64,000 nucleotides of DNA from Peptococcaceae bacterium (GCA_024655825.1 JANLFJ010000001.1:47497-111496); one strand, 5' to 3'; counted from the stretch's first letter, positions 25,388-34,508 are shown. The notes: a model not told the origin generated them from the letters alone. A program made the numbers and translations.

Positions 25388-25981
25388 TTGAACAAGACCG
25401 CCGCCATGGAAGAATTGAAACGACAGGTACTGGAATGCCGCTCTTGCCGGCTTCGAGATGGCTGCCGCCAAGTCGTTTTCGGAGAAGGCAACCCGGAAGC
25501 CAGGATCATGGTGATCGGTGAAGGGCCAGGCGAAGAGGAGGACAGGCTGGGACGGCCTTTTGTCGGAAAGGCTGGTCAGCTTCTTGACAGGATCCTTCAA
25601 GCCTGCGGCTTTGAAAGATTCACCCATACCTTTATCGCCAACATAGTCAAGTGCCGCCCGCCGCAGAACCGTATCCCCACACCGGAAGAAAGAATTAGCT
25701 GCCGGCCTCATCTCAACGAACAGGTCAGGATCATCCGGCCTTCAATAATCATTTTGCTGGGCGCTACAGCTCTTCAGGGGCTGATAGACCCGCAGGCCAA
25801 AATAACACAAGCCCGCGGCAGCTGGCTAAGATGGGAGGATACCTGGGTGATGCCCACCTATCATCCCGCAGCCCTGCTGCGCAACGTCCAGCTTAAACAG
25901 CCGACATGGGAAGACTTTAAGAAGGTTGTGGCGAGGTACCGTGAACTGGTTGACCCTGCCCATTATTCGCCCCACTGCTGA
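25388..25981 (+). CDS. Uracil-DNA glycosylase, family 4 (iron-sulfur)
   Basis: 197 aa. Motif A is GEGPGEEED near residues 43-51 and motif B is HPAALLRN near 158-165, both diagnostic of family 4 uracil-DNA glycosylases. Four cysteines for a [4Fe-4S] cluster are visible: CRSC at 17-20, then CRPPQ and ISCRPH near 88-104. It removes uracil from DNA formed by cytosine deamination. TTG start with GGGAGG upstream. The N-terminal side of the frame overlaps nothing else. Confidence 0.93.
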   Translation: MNKTAAMEELKRQVLECRSCRLRDGCRQVVFGEGNPEARIMVIGEGPGEEEDRLGRPFVGKAGQLLDRILQACGFERFTHTFIANIVKCRPPQNRIPTPEERISCRPHLNEQVRIIRPSIIILLGATALQGLIDPQAKITQARGSWLRWEDTWVMPTYHPAALLRNVQLKQPTWEDFKKVVARYRELVDPAHYSPHC

Positions 25982-26024
25982 AAGCGCGGTTTGCGGTAAA
26001 CATGAGAAAATAATGCTGACCAAT

Positions 26025-26068
26025 AAAAAAGCGCATACCGGACGGGCAGGTCCGGGCGCTTTTTTTTA
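26025..26068 (+). terminator. Rho-independent terminator after udg
   Basis: AAAAAAGCGC (26025-26034) pairs with GCGCTTTTTTTT, with an inner CCGGAC (26038-26043)/GTCCGG (26050-26055) stem. The flanking A- and T-runs could allow termination on both strands. Confidence 0.92.
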
Positions 26069-26084
26069 TGGGTTTCATCAATTA

Positions 26085-26134
26085 TCAACATAATATTAAC
26101 CGTTCCTTAACATGCGCGCAGTTGTCCTTTAACA
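26085..26134 (+). promoter_or_regulatory. PHO box array upstream of pstS
   Basis: TCAACA (26085), TTAACC (26096), TTAACA (26107) and TTAACA (26129) lie on an exact 11-bp register with one degenerate slot at 26118. This fits Gram-positive PhoP boxes (TTAACA-like repeats at 11-bp spacing). A -10-like TATAGT follows at 26144-26149. Confidence 0.65.
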
Positions 26135-26192
26135 GGCGCAAATTATAGTAACGATTAAAAGGAAATATTTCAATTTTAAGGAGGAAAACCGG

Positions 26193-27041
26193 ATGTTAAA
26201 ATCACAGCTGATGAAAATTGCGGCAGTTGCGGGGATTCTGGCGATAATCATAACGGCTGCCGGCTGCGGAGGAAGCGAAAAACCCCCAAAAGACGAAACC
26301 GCTCAACCTGCGGAGCTGTCGGGCACTATCCAGATCGCGGGCTCCACTTCAGTACAGCCTCTTTCTGAAGAACTGGCCAAAGCATTTATGGCCAAGAATC
26401 CCCGGGTAAGAATCAATGTGGCAGGCGGCGGTTCCGGAGCCGGGATCAAGGCAGCTGTTGAAGGAACGGCGGATATAGGCGCTTCTTCTCGCGAACTCAA
26501 ACCCGAGGAAAGAACGGTTAAGGAATTCACCATCGCCCTGGACGGGGTCGCGGTAATCGTCCACAAGAATAACAAGATTTCAGAGCTTAAAAAAGACGAG
26601 ATCAAGAAAATATTTACGGGCGAAGTGACCGACTGGTCGTTATTAGGCGGAGAGAAAGGCCCCATCCATGTGATCAGCAGGGAGGAAGGTTCCGGCACAA
26701 GAGGGGCGTTTGATGAACTTGTGCTGGGCAAAGATGCCAAAGTCACCGACAAAGCGGTCATCCAAAATTCCACAGGGGCTGTGAGGACGGCGGTCGCTGC
26801 CGACAAGGCGGCCATAGGCTACATCTCTCTTGGCTCATTGAATAACGAAGTAAAGGCCCTTAAAGTCGACGGAGCCGAAGCGACCCCGGCCAGCGTCAAA
26901 AACGGTGTCTACAAGATTTCCCGCCCTTTTATCTACCTGACGCAAAAAGAGCCGGCCGGCCTGGTAAAGGCTTATCTTGATTTTGTCCTCAGCCCCGAAG
27001 GGCAGGATATTGTAAGAAAAAATTTCATACCGGTTAAATAG
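26193..27041 (+). CDS. pstS: Phosphate ABC transporter substrate-binding lipoprotein PstS
   Basis: 282 aa. Signal peptide with lipobox AAGC (cysteine 25). Mature domain motifs IAGSTSVQPLSEELA, GGGSGAGIKAA, GASSRELK and SREEGSGTRGAF contact phosphate in PstS. It delivers inorganic phosphate to the PstCA channel. AAGGAGG precedes the ATG, and PHO-like repeats lie upstream, so induction by phosphate starvation is likely. It heads pstSCA, which lacks pstB. Confidence 0.95.
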   Translation: MLKSQLMKIAAVAGILAIIITAAGCGGSEKPPKDETAQPAELSGTIQIAGSTSVQPLSEELAKAFMAKNPRVRINVAGGGSGAGIKAAVEGTADIGASSRELKPEERTVKEFTIALDGVAVIVHKNNKISELKKDEIKKIFTGEVTDWSLLGGEKGPIHVISREEGSGTRGAFDELVLGKDAKVTDKAVIQNSTGAVRTAVAADKAAIGYISLGSLNNEVKALKVDGAEATPASVKNGVYKISRPFIYLTQKEPAGLVKAYLDFVLSPEGQDIVRKNFIPVK

Positions 27042-27125
27042 CCGGTAAATTTACATGCACAAATGGTAAAGCTCTTCCTTGCCGCCCGCTTGCAAATCCG
27101 GTTGAGTTGATTGGAGATAAACGAC

Positions 27126-28019
27126 ATGCTTGCTCGAAAACAACGGGAAAGAGTCTATGAGACAATTCTTTTTTGCAGCGCGCTTGCAGCTGCGGCGGTA
27201 ATAATCTTAATTGCCGTCTTTATTTTTAGAGAGGGCACGCCGGTCTTCGTTAAGTACGGCCTGGGCAGTGTTCTCTTCGGGGTTAAATGGTACCCGACAG
27301 GGAAGGTTTACGGCCTTTGGCCCATGGTGACAGGAAGTCTCTGTGTTACCGCGGGAGCCCTGGTTTTAGGCGCGCCGCTGGCGGTTTTAACGGCTGTTTT
27401 TTTGGCCGAGCTTGCTCCCCAACGGGCTGCGGCTGCAGTTATCAGGCCGGCTATCGACCTTTTGGCAGGAATCCCTTCCGTGGTATATGGTTTATTCGGG
27501 ATGACCACCGTTGTGCCCTTGATAAGGACACTGTCCCAAAACATACCTGGCTGCGCTGGAAACCCTGTTCTCTCAACAGGTTACGGGATACTGGCCGGGT
27601 CGATCATCCTCGCCGTTATGATTCTCCCGACCATCATCAACGTTTCCGCAGACGCCATCAGATGCGTTCCGCGCGAATACAAGGAAGGCTCGTTGGCCCT
27701 TGGTGCCACTCACTGGCAAACTATTTACCGCGTGCTGCTTCCGGCCGCAAGGCCGGGCATCCTGGCCGGCGTGGTTCTGGGCATGGGAAGGGCGGTTGGG
27801 GAAACAATGGCCATAATTATGGTTGCCGGCAATGCTCCAGTTGTCGCCAGTTCCATATTTTCCTCGGTCCGGACATTGACGGGGAACATAGCCATTGAGA
27901 TGGCTTATTCGTCGGGTGAACACACCCAGGCCCTTTTTGCGGCAGGCATGGCCCTGTTTGTGTTTATAATGATGATCAACACCGTGGCCCTGGTTTTCAT
28001 CAAAAAGGAGGCCGGATAA
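27126..28019 (+). CDS. pstC: Phosphate ABC transporter permease PstC
   Basis: 297 aa from ATG 27126, chosen because GGAG lies nine bases upstream; a TTG at 27111 is also in frame. Six predicted membrane helices, and the transport permease EAA loop is seen as EGSLALGATHWQTIYRVLLPAARPG. The motif IDLLAGIPSVVYGLFG is typical of PstC/PstA. It forms the membrane channel with PstA. It ends next to pstA with no gap. Confidence 0.95.
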   Translation: MLARKQRERVYETILFCSALAAAAVIILIAVFIFREGTPVFVKYGLGSVLFGVKWYPTGKVYGLWPMVTGSLCVTAGALVLGAPLAVLTAVFLAELAPQRAAAAVIRPAIDLLAGIPSVVYGLFGMTTVVPLIRTLSQNIPGCAGNPVLSTGYGILAGSIILAVMILPTIINVSADAIRCVPREYKEGSLALGATHWQTIYRVLLPAARPGILAGVVLGMGRAVGETMAIIMVAGNAPVVASSIFSSVRTLTGNIAIEMAYSSGEHTQALFAAGMALFVFIMMINTVALVFIKKEAG

Positions 28020-28865
28020 ATGCTGTCACCACGGAAGGCCGAAAAAGCGGCGCTGCTTGTGCTTTGGACCGCTGCCGCGCTAACCATACTCTCCCTAGTC
28101 TTGATCCTGGGCTACATCTTTCTAAACGGCCTGCATAAAATAAGCTGGGAATTTCTCACTGCTGAACCGGAGGATATGGGGGCCAAAGGCGGGATATTTT
28201 CACCTATTGTCAGCACGATGATTTTCACGCTTGTCACGATGACCTTTTCCGTACCCATTGGCATCTCGGCTGCGGTCTACCTGACCGAATATGTGAGGAA
28301 AGGCCGGACTGCAGCAGTGATGAGGTTCGCTATCGACGCCCTGGCCGGTATTCCTTCCATCGTCTTTGGTCTTTTCGGGTTTGCGCTCTTTGTGATTATC
28401 TTAAAACCAATCACAGGGGGGTGGTCTTTGGCCTCCGGCGCTCTTACCGGAGCCTGCATGATCCTACCCACCCTTATCAGGACTGCGGAGGAAGCGATCA
28501 GGGCTGTTCCTAATGCTTACCGCGAAGGAAGCTGCGCGCTGGGAGCCACCAAATGGCAGACGGTTACCAGGATAATTATTCCTGCGGCCCTGCCGGGAAT
28601 TTTTACGGGCATCATCCTGGGTATCGGCCGGATTGTGGGTGAAACAGCCGCCCTTCTTTTGACCCTGGGAGGCAGTCTGTTTATTCCCACCAGATTAACA
28701 GATCCAGCCAGCACCATGTCTATGCATCTTTACAAGGTGGCGATGGAAGTAGGAGCTATGGATGTTTGTTTTGGCACCGCCTCTGTTTTGATCATTACGG
28801 TTTTTCTGATTAACCTTGCCGCCAGCAGGATTATGAAGCGGCTGAGACAAAAGACTATTGCCTGA
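28020..28865 (+). CDS. pstA: Phosphate ABC transporter permease PstA
   Basis: 281 aa. Six predicted helices with IDALAGIPSIVFGLFGF and the EAA loop EGSCALGATKWQTVTRIIIPAALPG. The ATG follows the pstC stop directly (TAAATG), with AAAGGAGG in the pstC end. The next genes are not pstB or phoU, so the ATPase and regulator must be elsewhere or this operon is degenerate. Confidence 0.95.
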   Translation: MLSPRKAEKAALLVLWTAAALTILSLVLILGYIFLNGLHKISWEFLTAEPEDMGAKGGIFSPIVSTMIFTLVTMTFSVPIGISAAVYLTEYVRKGRTAAVMRFAIDALAGIPSIVFGLFGFALFVIILKPITGGWSLASGALTGACMILPTLIRTAEEAIRAVPNAYREGSCALGATKWQTVTRIIIPAALPGIFTGIILGIGRIVGETAALLLTLGGSLFIPTRLTDPASTMSMHLYKVAMEVGAMDVCFGTASVLIITVFLINLAASRIMKRLRQKTIA

Positions 28866-28992
28866 ACGGACTTTAACGGGAAAAATCAAAGGGGAAAATG
28901 AGTGGCTGGCTGTTTTGGTTATAAAAAGCGGCAAAGACTGCTTTTTTTGTTATAATATAGACATAAACCTGGTGAAAGATAGGTGTTGATTA

Positions 28993-30909
28993 GTGATCAA
29001 GCGCTGGCTGGTTTTGATACTCGTGTTATGCCTTGTGTTGCCGCCTGCGCCTCTTCTTGGCGCGCCAGTCCTGGTAACGTTGACTATAAATGAAAATATC
29101 GTGCCCGGTCCCGACGATGTCCGTCTCACTGCCACCGGAACCTATTCCGATGGGAGTACCGCCCTGTTAACTACAGGACTGGCCTGGTTCAGTTCAAACC
29201 ACGAAATAGCTGAGTTTTACGGCAATACCCTTCATTTCAAGGGGAAAGGAGGGTCCCTGACCATATCCGTATACAAAGACGGTGTTACCGGTATCAAGAC
29301 GCTTACGGTAAAACCGTGGCCGGTGAGCATAGACATAGAAACGACCCTGGTGGAGAGCGCTAACCCTTACCGCTTGATGCTCAAAGCGGTCCTGAGCGAC
29401 GGGGGGAGTCGTTACCTCGGCCCTGACGACAATGTCATCTGGTCGACTTCCAACCCTTGGGTAGCCTGGGTTAACAGCCAGGGGGTGGTCACTTTTACCG
29501 GAGAAGAAGGGTACGTGTCCATAACGGCGGCGGTCGGTTCGCTTACCGATTCGGTTAATACAACGGCAACCGGGGACGGGGGCTCCACGACCTGGCGAAA
29601 GGGGATAAAAATCAAAGAGGACCTCAAGTATTCGTCCGCTCCCCAGAAGCTGACCCTGGTAGCTGTCATGGCTGATGACACGGAAGAAGAACTGGAAAAC
29701 AGCGCTGCCGATTGGTCATCCAGCAATAAGGAAGTCGCTTCGGTCAGCAGCGACGGAGTGCTCACTTTTACTGGCAAGCCCGGGTTTACAACGATCAGGG
29801 TCTCATATGGCGGCTACCATTATGAAAAAGTTGTTTCGGTGGGACGCTTTTTAACCGGGCTGTCCATAAATCAAAGTCTCAATTATACCGACAGCTGGGC
29901 AGGCAAACCTCTCTTGCTTTCCGCAACCGCCAGGTACAATGACGGATCGGAGTACAGCCAGTCGAGCGGTCTGACCTGGTCCGTCGACAATAAAAAAGTG
30001 GCCGCCATCAGTGCCGATGGAGCGCTGACTTTTACCGGCGAAAGCGGCAAGGCTACTGTCAGCGTGAAAGGGAAATCCAACGAAGATACCTACGTGGAAG
30101 ACTCTCTTTCTGTGGAGGTACCGGCAGCAGGTAAGGCGGTTCCCCTGAGGTTCTTTATCGATGTCAATCCCGTAGGCGGAGGAGAGCCGCAAGAAGTAAA
30201 AGCCTTCTGCGTGTACAGCGATGGAAGCCTGCGGGATGTTACCGAACGGGCGTTTTGGATTTCCGGGACTCCCGATACGGCAAGTATTTACGAGGGGAAA
30301 ATCTATTTCTCACCCCTTCCAGGGCCTATCAGGATTAGCGCATATTACCAGGGCCTGTCTGACCAGGTTACCGGCTACAATCAAAAACTTACCGGCAACT
30401 CGCAGCGGATTTACCAGCTCCGTTTAAAACAGCACGGCCTGGCATTTGACTACCGGCCCGTTCAATTGACAGCGCTGGCGCTGACCGGCGACGGCAAGCT
30501 CAAAGATGTCACCTCTTCCGTGGTCTGGCGAACAAGCCAGCCGCTGGTTGCTGCTGTTGAAAAAGGCAGGCTCAAATATACGGGGAGAACTGGTAAAGCC
30601 GTTATTTCCGTGCAGGGGTACGGGTTCAGGGACGAGCTGAACATCGAGGTCAGCCCTGCGGAGCTGCAGCCGCAGGTGGAAAAGCTGGAGTTGGAAGGCG
30701 AATTGAAGTCAGGAGCGCAGCAGTTGAAAGCGCTGGCTCGCTTTAATGACGGGACGGTTAAGGACGTGACGAAAGAAGCTGTTTGGAATACCAGCAACAG
30801 GAATGTGGCAGTGGTATCTGAAGGGATGGTCATGTTTCCCGGAAGCCTGAAGCCTGTTATAATAACAGCCAGCTATAAAGGACGGGAGGCTCAGGTGGAA
30901 AGAAAATGA
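28993..30909 (+). CDS. Secreted protein with tandem bacterial Ig-like (Big_2-type) repeats
   Basis: 638 aa. Signal peptide (about 1-24) then about seven repeats of 80-90 residues. Each holds a DGS or DDT turn, a tryptophan strand of the type WSSSN or WSTSN, and a close such as GVLTFTGKPGFTTIRV. This is the Ig-like fold of bacterial surface adhesins. No sortase motif, S-layer domain or membrane anchor is visible, so it is probably released or held by another protein. GTG start after AGGTG; a TATAAT lies at 28951-28956. It is in no clear operon. Confidence 0.82.
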   Translation: MIKRWLVLILVLCLVLPPAPLLGAPVLVTLTINENIVPGPDDVRLTATGTYSDGSTALLTTGLAWFSSNHEIAEFYGNTLHFKGKGGSLTISVYKDGVTGIKTLTVKPWPVSIDIETTLVESANPYRLMLKAVLSDGGSRYLGPDDNVIWSTSNPWVAWVNSQGVVTFTGEEGYVSITAAVGSLTDSVNTTATGDGGSTTWRKGIKIKEDLKYSSAPQKLTLVAVMADDTEEELENSAADWSSSNKEVASVSSDGVLTFTGKPGFTTIRVSYGGYHYEKVVSVGRFLTGLSINQSLNYTDSWAGKPLLLSATARYNDGSEYSQSSGLTWSVDNKKVAAISADGALTFTGESGKATVSVKGKSNEDTYVEDSLSVEVPAAGKAVPLRFFIDVNPVGGGEPQEVKAFCVYSDGSLRDVTERAFWISGTPDTASIYEGKIYFSPLPGPIRISAYYQGLSDQVTGYNQKLTGNSQRIYQLRLKQHGLAFDYRPVQLTALALTGDGKLKDVTSSVVWRTSQPLVAAVEKGRLKYTGRTGKAVISVQGYGFRDELNIEVSPAELQPQVEKLELEGELKSGAQQLKALARFNDGTVKDVTKEAVWNTSNRNVAVVSEGMVMFPGSLKPVIITASYKGREAQVERK

Positions 30910-31005
30910 AGCATAATTGTCGGGCAATTATTGGACAGTGATTTGCTTTGCGGGAAAGAATCTTTTTTGATAAAATGGTGTCGAATACGTTTAGGGGGTA
31001 AAAAC

Positions 31006-31638
31006 ATGCAGCGTATGGACACGGGACATTCTCGCTATGAGCAGATTGCCCTGGATATTGCCCAGAAAATTGCCCGTGGAGAATTCCGGGTCGGGCAAAA
31101 ACTATCAGGCCGGTCGCTTTTGGCCGGTACATACAACGTATCCCCGGAGACTATCAGGAGAAGCATTGCCCTTCTGCAAAACATCGGTGTCGTGGAGGCG
31201 ATAACCGGCAGCGGGATCATCATCAAGTCTTCCAGCCTGGCCAAGGAATACCTGACAGAGTTCAACGAGCGCCAGGAAATTATCGATTTGCGCAACCGCA
31301 TTAATGATTACCTGGAGAAACGGCGCCAGCTGGATAGCGAACTGGAAAAGGAACTGGCCAGGCTTCTGGAGTTTGCTCTCCAAAAATCTGCTATTCTGCA
31401 GCAGATCGAAGAAATTCATCTTCCTGACAAATCATGGGTAATCGGCCGGAGCATAGCTGATACCGACATGCGCAACAGGACCGGAGCGACAGTTATAGCC
31501 ATTATCAGGAATGGGGAAGAAATATTTTCGCCTCCTGCTGATATTGTCTTGAAAGAGAATGATATTCTGAGCATTGTGGGCACAAGCGGCGCGAAAGAAC
31601 GGGTAAAAGAACTTTTAAATCAGTCTGAGCCTGTTTGA
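31006..31638 (+). CDS. GntR-family regulator with RCK_C domain (BusR-like)
   Basis: 210 aa from ATG 31006 (AGGGGG upstream; an in-frame start 25 codons earlier lacks a site). Winged helix GntR domain at about 1-75 (GEFRVGQKL, YNVSPETIRRSIALL), a coiled coil at about 80-125, and a C-terminal RCK_C/TrkA-C domain (GATVIAIIRNGEEIFSPPADIVLKENDIL). This order matches BusR, a c-di-AMP-binding repressor of osmolyte uptake in streptococci and lactococci. Target genes are unknown here; no osmolyte transporter is adjacent. Confidence 0.85.
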   Translation: MQRMDTGHSRYEQIALDIAQKIARGEFRVGQKLSGRSLLAGTYNVSPETIRRSIALLQNIGVVEAITGSGIIIKSSSLAKEYLTEFNERQEIIDLRNRINDYLEKRRQLDSELEKELARLLEFALQKSAILQQIEEIHLPDKSWVIGRSIADTDMRNRTGATVIAIIRNGEEIFSPPADIVLKENDILSIVGTSGAKERVKELLNQSEPV

Positions 31639-31642
31639 AAAC

Positions 31643-31676
31643 AACCTCTCCCTCCAAAAGAGGGGATTTTTTTTTT
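31643..31676 (+). terminator. Rho-independent terminator after BusR-like gene
   Basis: CCCTC pairs with GAGGG around CAAAA (about 31650-31664), followed by a run of ten T. Confidence 0.82.
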
Positions 31677-31713
31677 GCAGCGAATAGATCATAGTAAGCA
31701 GGGGGTGGATTGA

Positions 31714-32451
31714 TTGAATATTGTTGACCTGGTAATAATAGTTATTGTTTTGCTGGGAGCGATTGGGGGGTATAGAAAAGGTTTTGTCGGGAGCCTGGTC
31801 GGATTTTTCAGCAGCATCCTGGGACTGGTTGCCGCCTGCAATTTCTATCCGCAGCTGGCAAGGTTTCTTAATACCCGCTTCGAGCTCCAGGGGAAAATGA
31901 GCGCCTTTTTTCAAGAACACCTGGTGCTGCCCCAGCCGGTCAGTCAATTCAGGCTTGGCCAGCTTCCACTTCCTGACATAAGCAGGTACCTGGACAGCGT
32001 TAATCTTGACGCATCTTTAAAATTCAAGCTGCTTTCCTTTGTCGAAAAACTGCAAACAAGCCTGGCCTTGCCTTTACAGACTTCGATGGGCGATATTGTT
32101 AACCAGTTCCTGGCAACGGCCCTGGTGAGCGCCCTGTCCTTCCTTATAATCTGGGCTGCGGTTAGCCTGCTTCTTCAGGCGTTCGCTCACCTGTACAGCG
32201 CGGCCATCAGGAACACATTTCTCGGCAAATTTGACCGCCTGGGAGGGATGGCGGCAGGTGCCGCCCTGGCGATTTTAACGCTGACGATTTTTATCGGCCT
32301 GGTTATGCCGTTTCTGGACCTGGCCGGCATAGCAAAACCGACGCTCTTTTCGTCTTCCGTCAAAACGATTGAAGAGGCCAAACTTGTTCCCTATTTTTAC
32401 TCTCTTTACAATATACTTTTTAGCAAGTTTATCAGCTTGCTCCCGTTATAA
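31714..32451 (+). CDS. CvpA family membrane protein
   Basis: 245 aa. The N-terminus MNIVDLVIIVIVLLGAIGGYRKGFV is the CvpA signature (seen here in its NxxDxxI...GGYRKGF parts), followed by about four membrane helices. CvpA family members are needed for colicin V export in E. coli and affect envelope integrity; the role in Firmicutes is unknown. TTG start with GGGGGTGG upstream. It precedes a HEAT-repeat gene. Confidence 0.82.
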   Translation: MNIVDLVIIVIVLLGAIGGYRKGFVGSLVGFFSSILGLVAACNFYPQLARFLNTRFELQGKMSAFFQEHLVLPQPVSQFRLGQLPLPDISRYLDSVNLDASLKFKLLSFVEKLQTSLALPLQTSMGDIVNQFLATALVSALSFLIIWAAVSLLLQAFAHLYSAAIRNTFLGKFDRLGGMAAGAALAILTLTIFIGLVMPFLDLAGIAKPTLFSSSVKTIEEAKLVPYFYSLYNILFSKFISLLPL

Positions 32452-32520
32452 ATCCGGCTGTAATCAGGCGATTTAGGGATGGTTTGCCGCTTTTGCCGGT
32501 TAAAGGGGGGAAGCCGGGTA

Positions 32521-33390
32521 TTGTTCAGACTAAGACGCAAAAAACCGGACTTTAACAAACTGAAAATAGAGCTTCTGAAAAGCGCTGGCGCTGCAGCACC
32601 GGATAATAAAAAATTATCAGAGCTAAGCCCGGAACAGCGCTGGGAACTGGTCAAGGCCCTGCTCCCCGAAAGGGAAAAGAATAAGACCAGAGACCTGGTG
32701 CGCCTGCTTTTGGCTAAAGACATTTTATTTTTAAAGAAAAAGATCAGAGACAGCAAAGAAAAAAAAGACAGGTATGACGCCATAGAGTGCCTGGGTTATC
32801 TTCCTTCCCGGGAAACTGTGGAAATACTGGTTGGATTGCTGAAGAACACGGATGACGAAGTACAGTTGTGTGCTGCCGGCGCCCTGAAAAAACAGCCCCC
32901 GCGCCTGGTTGTGCCGTACCTTATAAAAGCCATGCTCCACGCGGCCGTGCTGCCTGCTCGGGCCGGCGAAGTCCTTCTTGCCATGGGGTCTTTGGCCCAG
33001 GAGACAATCCTGGAGGTTTATCCCCTGGCCCTGCCCGCGGTTAAAGCTCATTTCCTGGAACTGCTGGTGCAGGCGGAAAACCCAAAGTGCAAACCTGTGG
33101 TCATCCAGGCCTTAAAGAGCGGCAATCCTCAAATAACCAGCAGGGCTCTTGATGCAGTAGCCCTGTTCCAGTTCGATGATTTATGGCCTGAAGTGGCTGG
33201 TTGCCTGCCCGGAATGCCGTGGGCAGTCAAGGCAAAAGGGCTGGATGTGCTGGGAGAACTGGGAGTCAAGGAAGCCAGGGATTATATTGCGCCTTTTCTG
33301 GAGGACGAGGACGAGTGGGTCCGGCAGAGAGCGCAGATATGCCTGCAGAAGCTTGAAAACACGGGAAGCGAAGAAAGAGAAGGCCGGTAA
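32521..33390 (+). CDS. HEAT-repeat protein
   Basis: 289 aa from TTG 32521, preferred because AAAGGGGGG lies ten bases before it; an ATG at 32479 has no ribosome binding site. After a charged region (1-85), alpha-helical HEAT-type repeats run to the end: AIECLGYLPSRETVEILVGLL, DEVQLCAAGALKK, GLDVLGELGVKEARDYIAPFL, DEWVRQRAQICLQKLE (each cut to the core). Such repeats mediate protein binding. No partner is evident; the function is unknown. Confidence 0.78.
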   Translation: MFRLRRKKPDFNKLKIELLKSAGAAAPDNKKLSELSPEQRWELVKALLPEREKNKTRDLVRLLLAKDILFLKKKIRDSKEKKDRYDAIECLGYLPSRETVEILVGLLKNTDDEVQLCAAGALKKQPPRLVVPYLIKAMLHAAVLPARAGEVLLAMGSLAQETILEVYPLALPAVKAHFLELLVQAENPKCKPVVIQALKSGNPQITSRALDAVALFQFDDLWPEVAGCLPGMPWAVKAKGLDVLGELGVKEARDYIAPFLEDEDEWVRQRAQICLQKLENTGSEEREGR

Positions 33391-33445
33391 GTTTGGGAAG
33401 GTCAAATAAGGCTGCTTGCTGGAGGATCAAGGGATTGGTGAGATT

Positions 33446-33655
33446 ATGGCCCAGTTTTATCTTGGCGATATTGTAAAAATGAAAAAGAAGCATCCCTGTG
33501 GGGGAGATGAGTGGGAAGTTATGAGAACGGGGATGGATTTCCGCATCAAGTGCTTGAAATGCGCTAGGCAGGTCTGGCTGGATAGACCCGCCTTTGAAAA
33601 AGCGGTTAAAAAAATCATCAAGAGGGGAGCGGGGACGCCGCCGGACCAGGTTTAG
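33446..33655 (+). CDS. DUF951 family protein
   Basis: 69 aa from ATG 33446. The family core is intact: LGDIVKMKKKHPCGGDEWEV and a RIKCLKCARQVWLDR stretch with a CxxC. DUF951 (YyzM in Bacillus) is small, conserved and of unknown function, and lies upstream of rpsF in Bacillus, which fits here. The CxxC and the upstream cysteine suggest metal binding. Confidence 0.88.
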   Translation: MAQFYLGDIVKMKKKHPCGGDEWEVMRTGMDFRIKCLKCARQVWLDRPAFEKAVKKIIKRGAGTPPDQV

Positions 33656-33691
33656 CTTGCAGCTGCCGGCGGGGCAGCGCAGCGCGGCGCG

Positions 33692-33720
33692 TTGACGCTA
33701 AATGCTAAATATGGTATAAT
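33692..33720 (+). promoter_or_regulatory. Promoter of rpsF-ssb-rpsR
   Basis: TTGACG (33692-33697) and TATAAT (33715-33720) are separated by exactly 17 bp. Confidence 0.85.
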
Positions 33721-33732
33721 TCTCACCTGTAA

Positions 33733-33778
33733 CGTCCCTGCTCCATCTTCGGGATGGGGCCGCTTAGTCCGTAGGGAG
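33733..33778 (+). promoter_or_regulatory. Ribosomal S6:S18 leader RNA
   Basis: TCCCT pairs with AGGGA around an inner CCATC-TTCG-GGATGG hairpin, leaving a bulge with GGCCGCTTAGTCCG. A paired-CCG bulge upstream of rpsF is the feature of the S6:S18 autoregulatory leader, which mimics the 16S rRNA site. The element ends at the rpsF ribosome binding site, so binding could block translation. Confidence 0.6.
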
Positions 33779-33793
33779 GAGGTGAAGTTAAAG

Positions 33794-34084
33794 ATGCGGA
33801 ATTACGAACTGATGTATGTCATTAAGCCAGACCTGGAGGAAGAGAAAACAGCGGAGGTTGTGGAAAAATTTAATAACCTTATAGCTGCCAACGGCGGGGA
33901 AGTGGGCTCCTCGGAAAAATGGGGAAAAAGACGCCTGGCTTATGAAATTAATGACTACCGGGAAGGAATCTACATCTTGGTCAACTTCAAAGGTGAGGCT
34001 GAAACCGCCCGCGAACTTGACCGCGTAATGAAGATCACTGACGAGATTCTGCGTTTTATGATTGTTTTGAAAGAAACCAAATAG
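33794..34084 (+). CDS. rpsF: 30S ribosomal protein bS6
   Basis: 96 aa from ATG 33794 (AGGAGGTG nine bases upstream). [12 protein letters not shown] at the start, [10 protein letters not shown] and EGIYILVNF in the middle are bS6 signatures. It binds 16S rRNA with bS18 in the small-subunit platform. An earlier in-frame start runs into the promoter and is not used. First gene of rpsF-ssb-rpsR. Confidence 0.97.
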   Translation: MRNYELMYVIKPDLEEEKTAEVVEKFNNLIAANGGEVGSSEKWGKRRLAYEINDYREGIYILVNFKGEAETARELDRVMKITDEILRFMIVLKETK

Positions 34085-34115
34085 CGGTTGTTTAATATTT
34101 AAGGTGGTGAAGCAT

Positions 34116-34508
34116 ATGTTGAACCGTGTTGTCCTGATTGGCCGGTTGACGAAAGACCCGGAGCTGCGCTATACCCCAAACGGGGTGGCAGTGGCCTCCT
34201 TTACGCTGGCTGTGAACAGGTCCAGGGCCAACCAGCAGGGGGAACGGGAAACTGATTTTATACCGATAGTTGTATGGCAAAAGCAGGCCGAAAACTGCGC
34301 CAATTTCATCGGAAAAGGGAGCCTGGTGGCCGTTGACGGGCGCATCCAAGTAAGGTCTTACGATGACAAAGAAGGCCAGCGCCGCTGGATGACAGAGGTG
34401 ATTGCCGAAAACGTCCGTTTTCTTGACCGGCGCGACTCCGGAAGCAGTCAGGGCGCAGCCTCATTGGGAAGCGAAGTTGAGTTTTCCGAAGACGATATTC
34501 CCTTTTAA
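34116..34508 (+). CDS. ssb: Single-stranded DNA-binding protein
   Basis: 130 aa from ATG 34116 (AAGGTGGTG upstream). The OB-fold domain starts [19 protein letters not shown] and covers about 1-105. The short linker ends in the acidic tip SEDDIPF, which recruits replication and repair partners. This origin-proximal ssb between rpsF and rpsR is the essential replicative copy in Firmicutes. Confidence 0.97.
   Translation: MLNRVVLIGRLTKDPELRYTPNGVAVASFTLAVNRSRANQQGERETDFIPIVVWQKQAENCANFIGKGSLVAVDGRIQVRSYDDKEGQRRWMTEVIAENVRFLDRRDSGSSQGAASLGSEVEFSEDDIPF

Noticed and set aside
25246..25509. Upstream extension of the ECF S-like gene
   Set aside because: It would run across a good promoter and the start of udg on the other strand, and has no membrane segment or motif; the internal ATG with a ribosome binding site is preferred.
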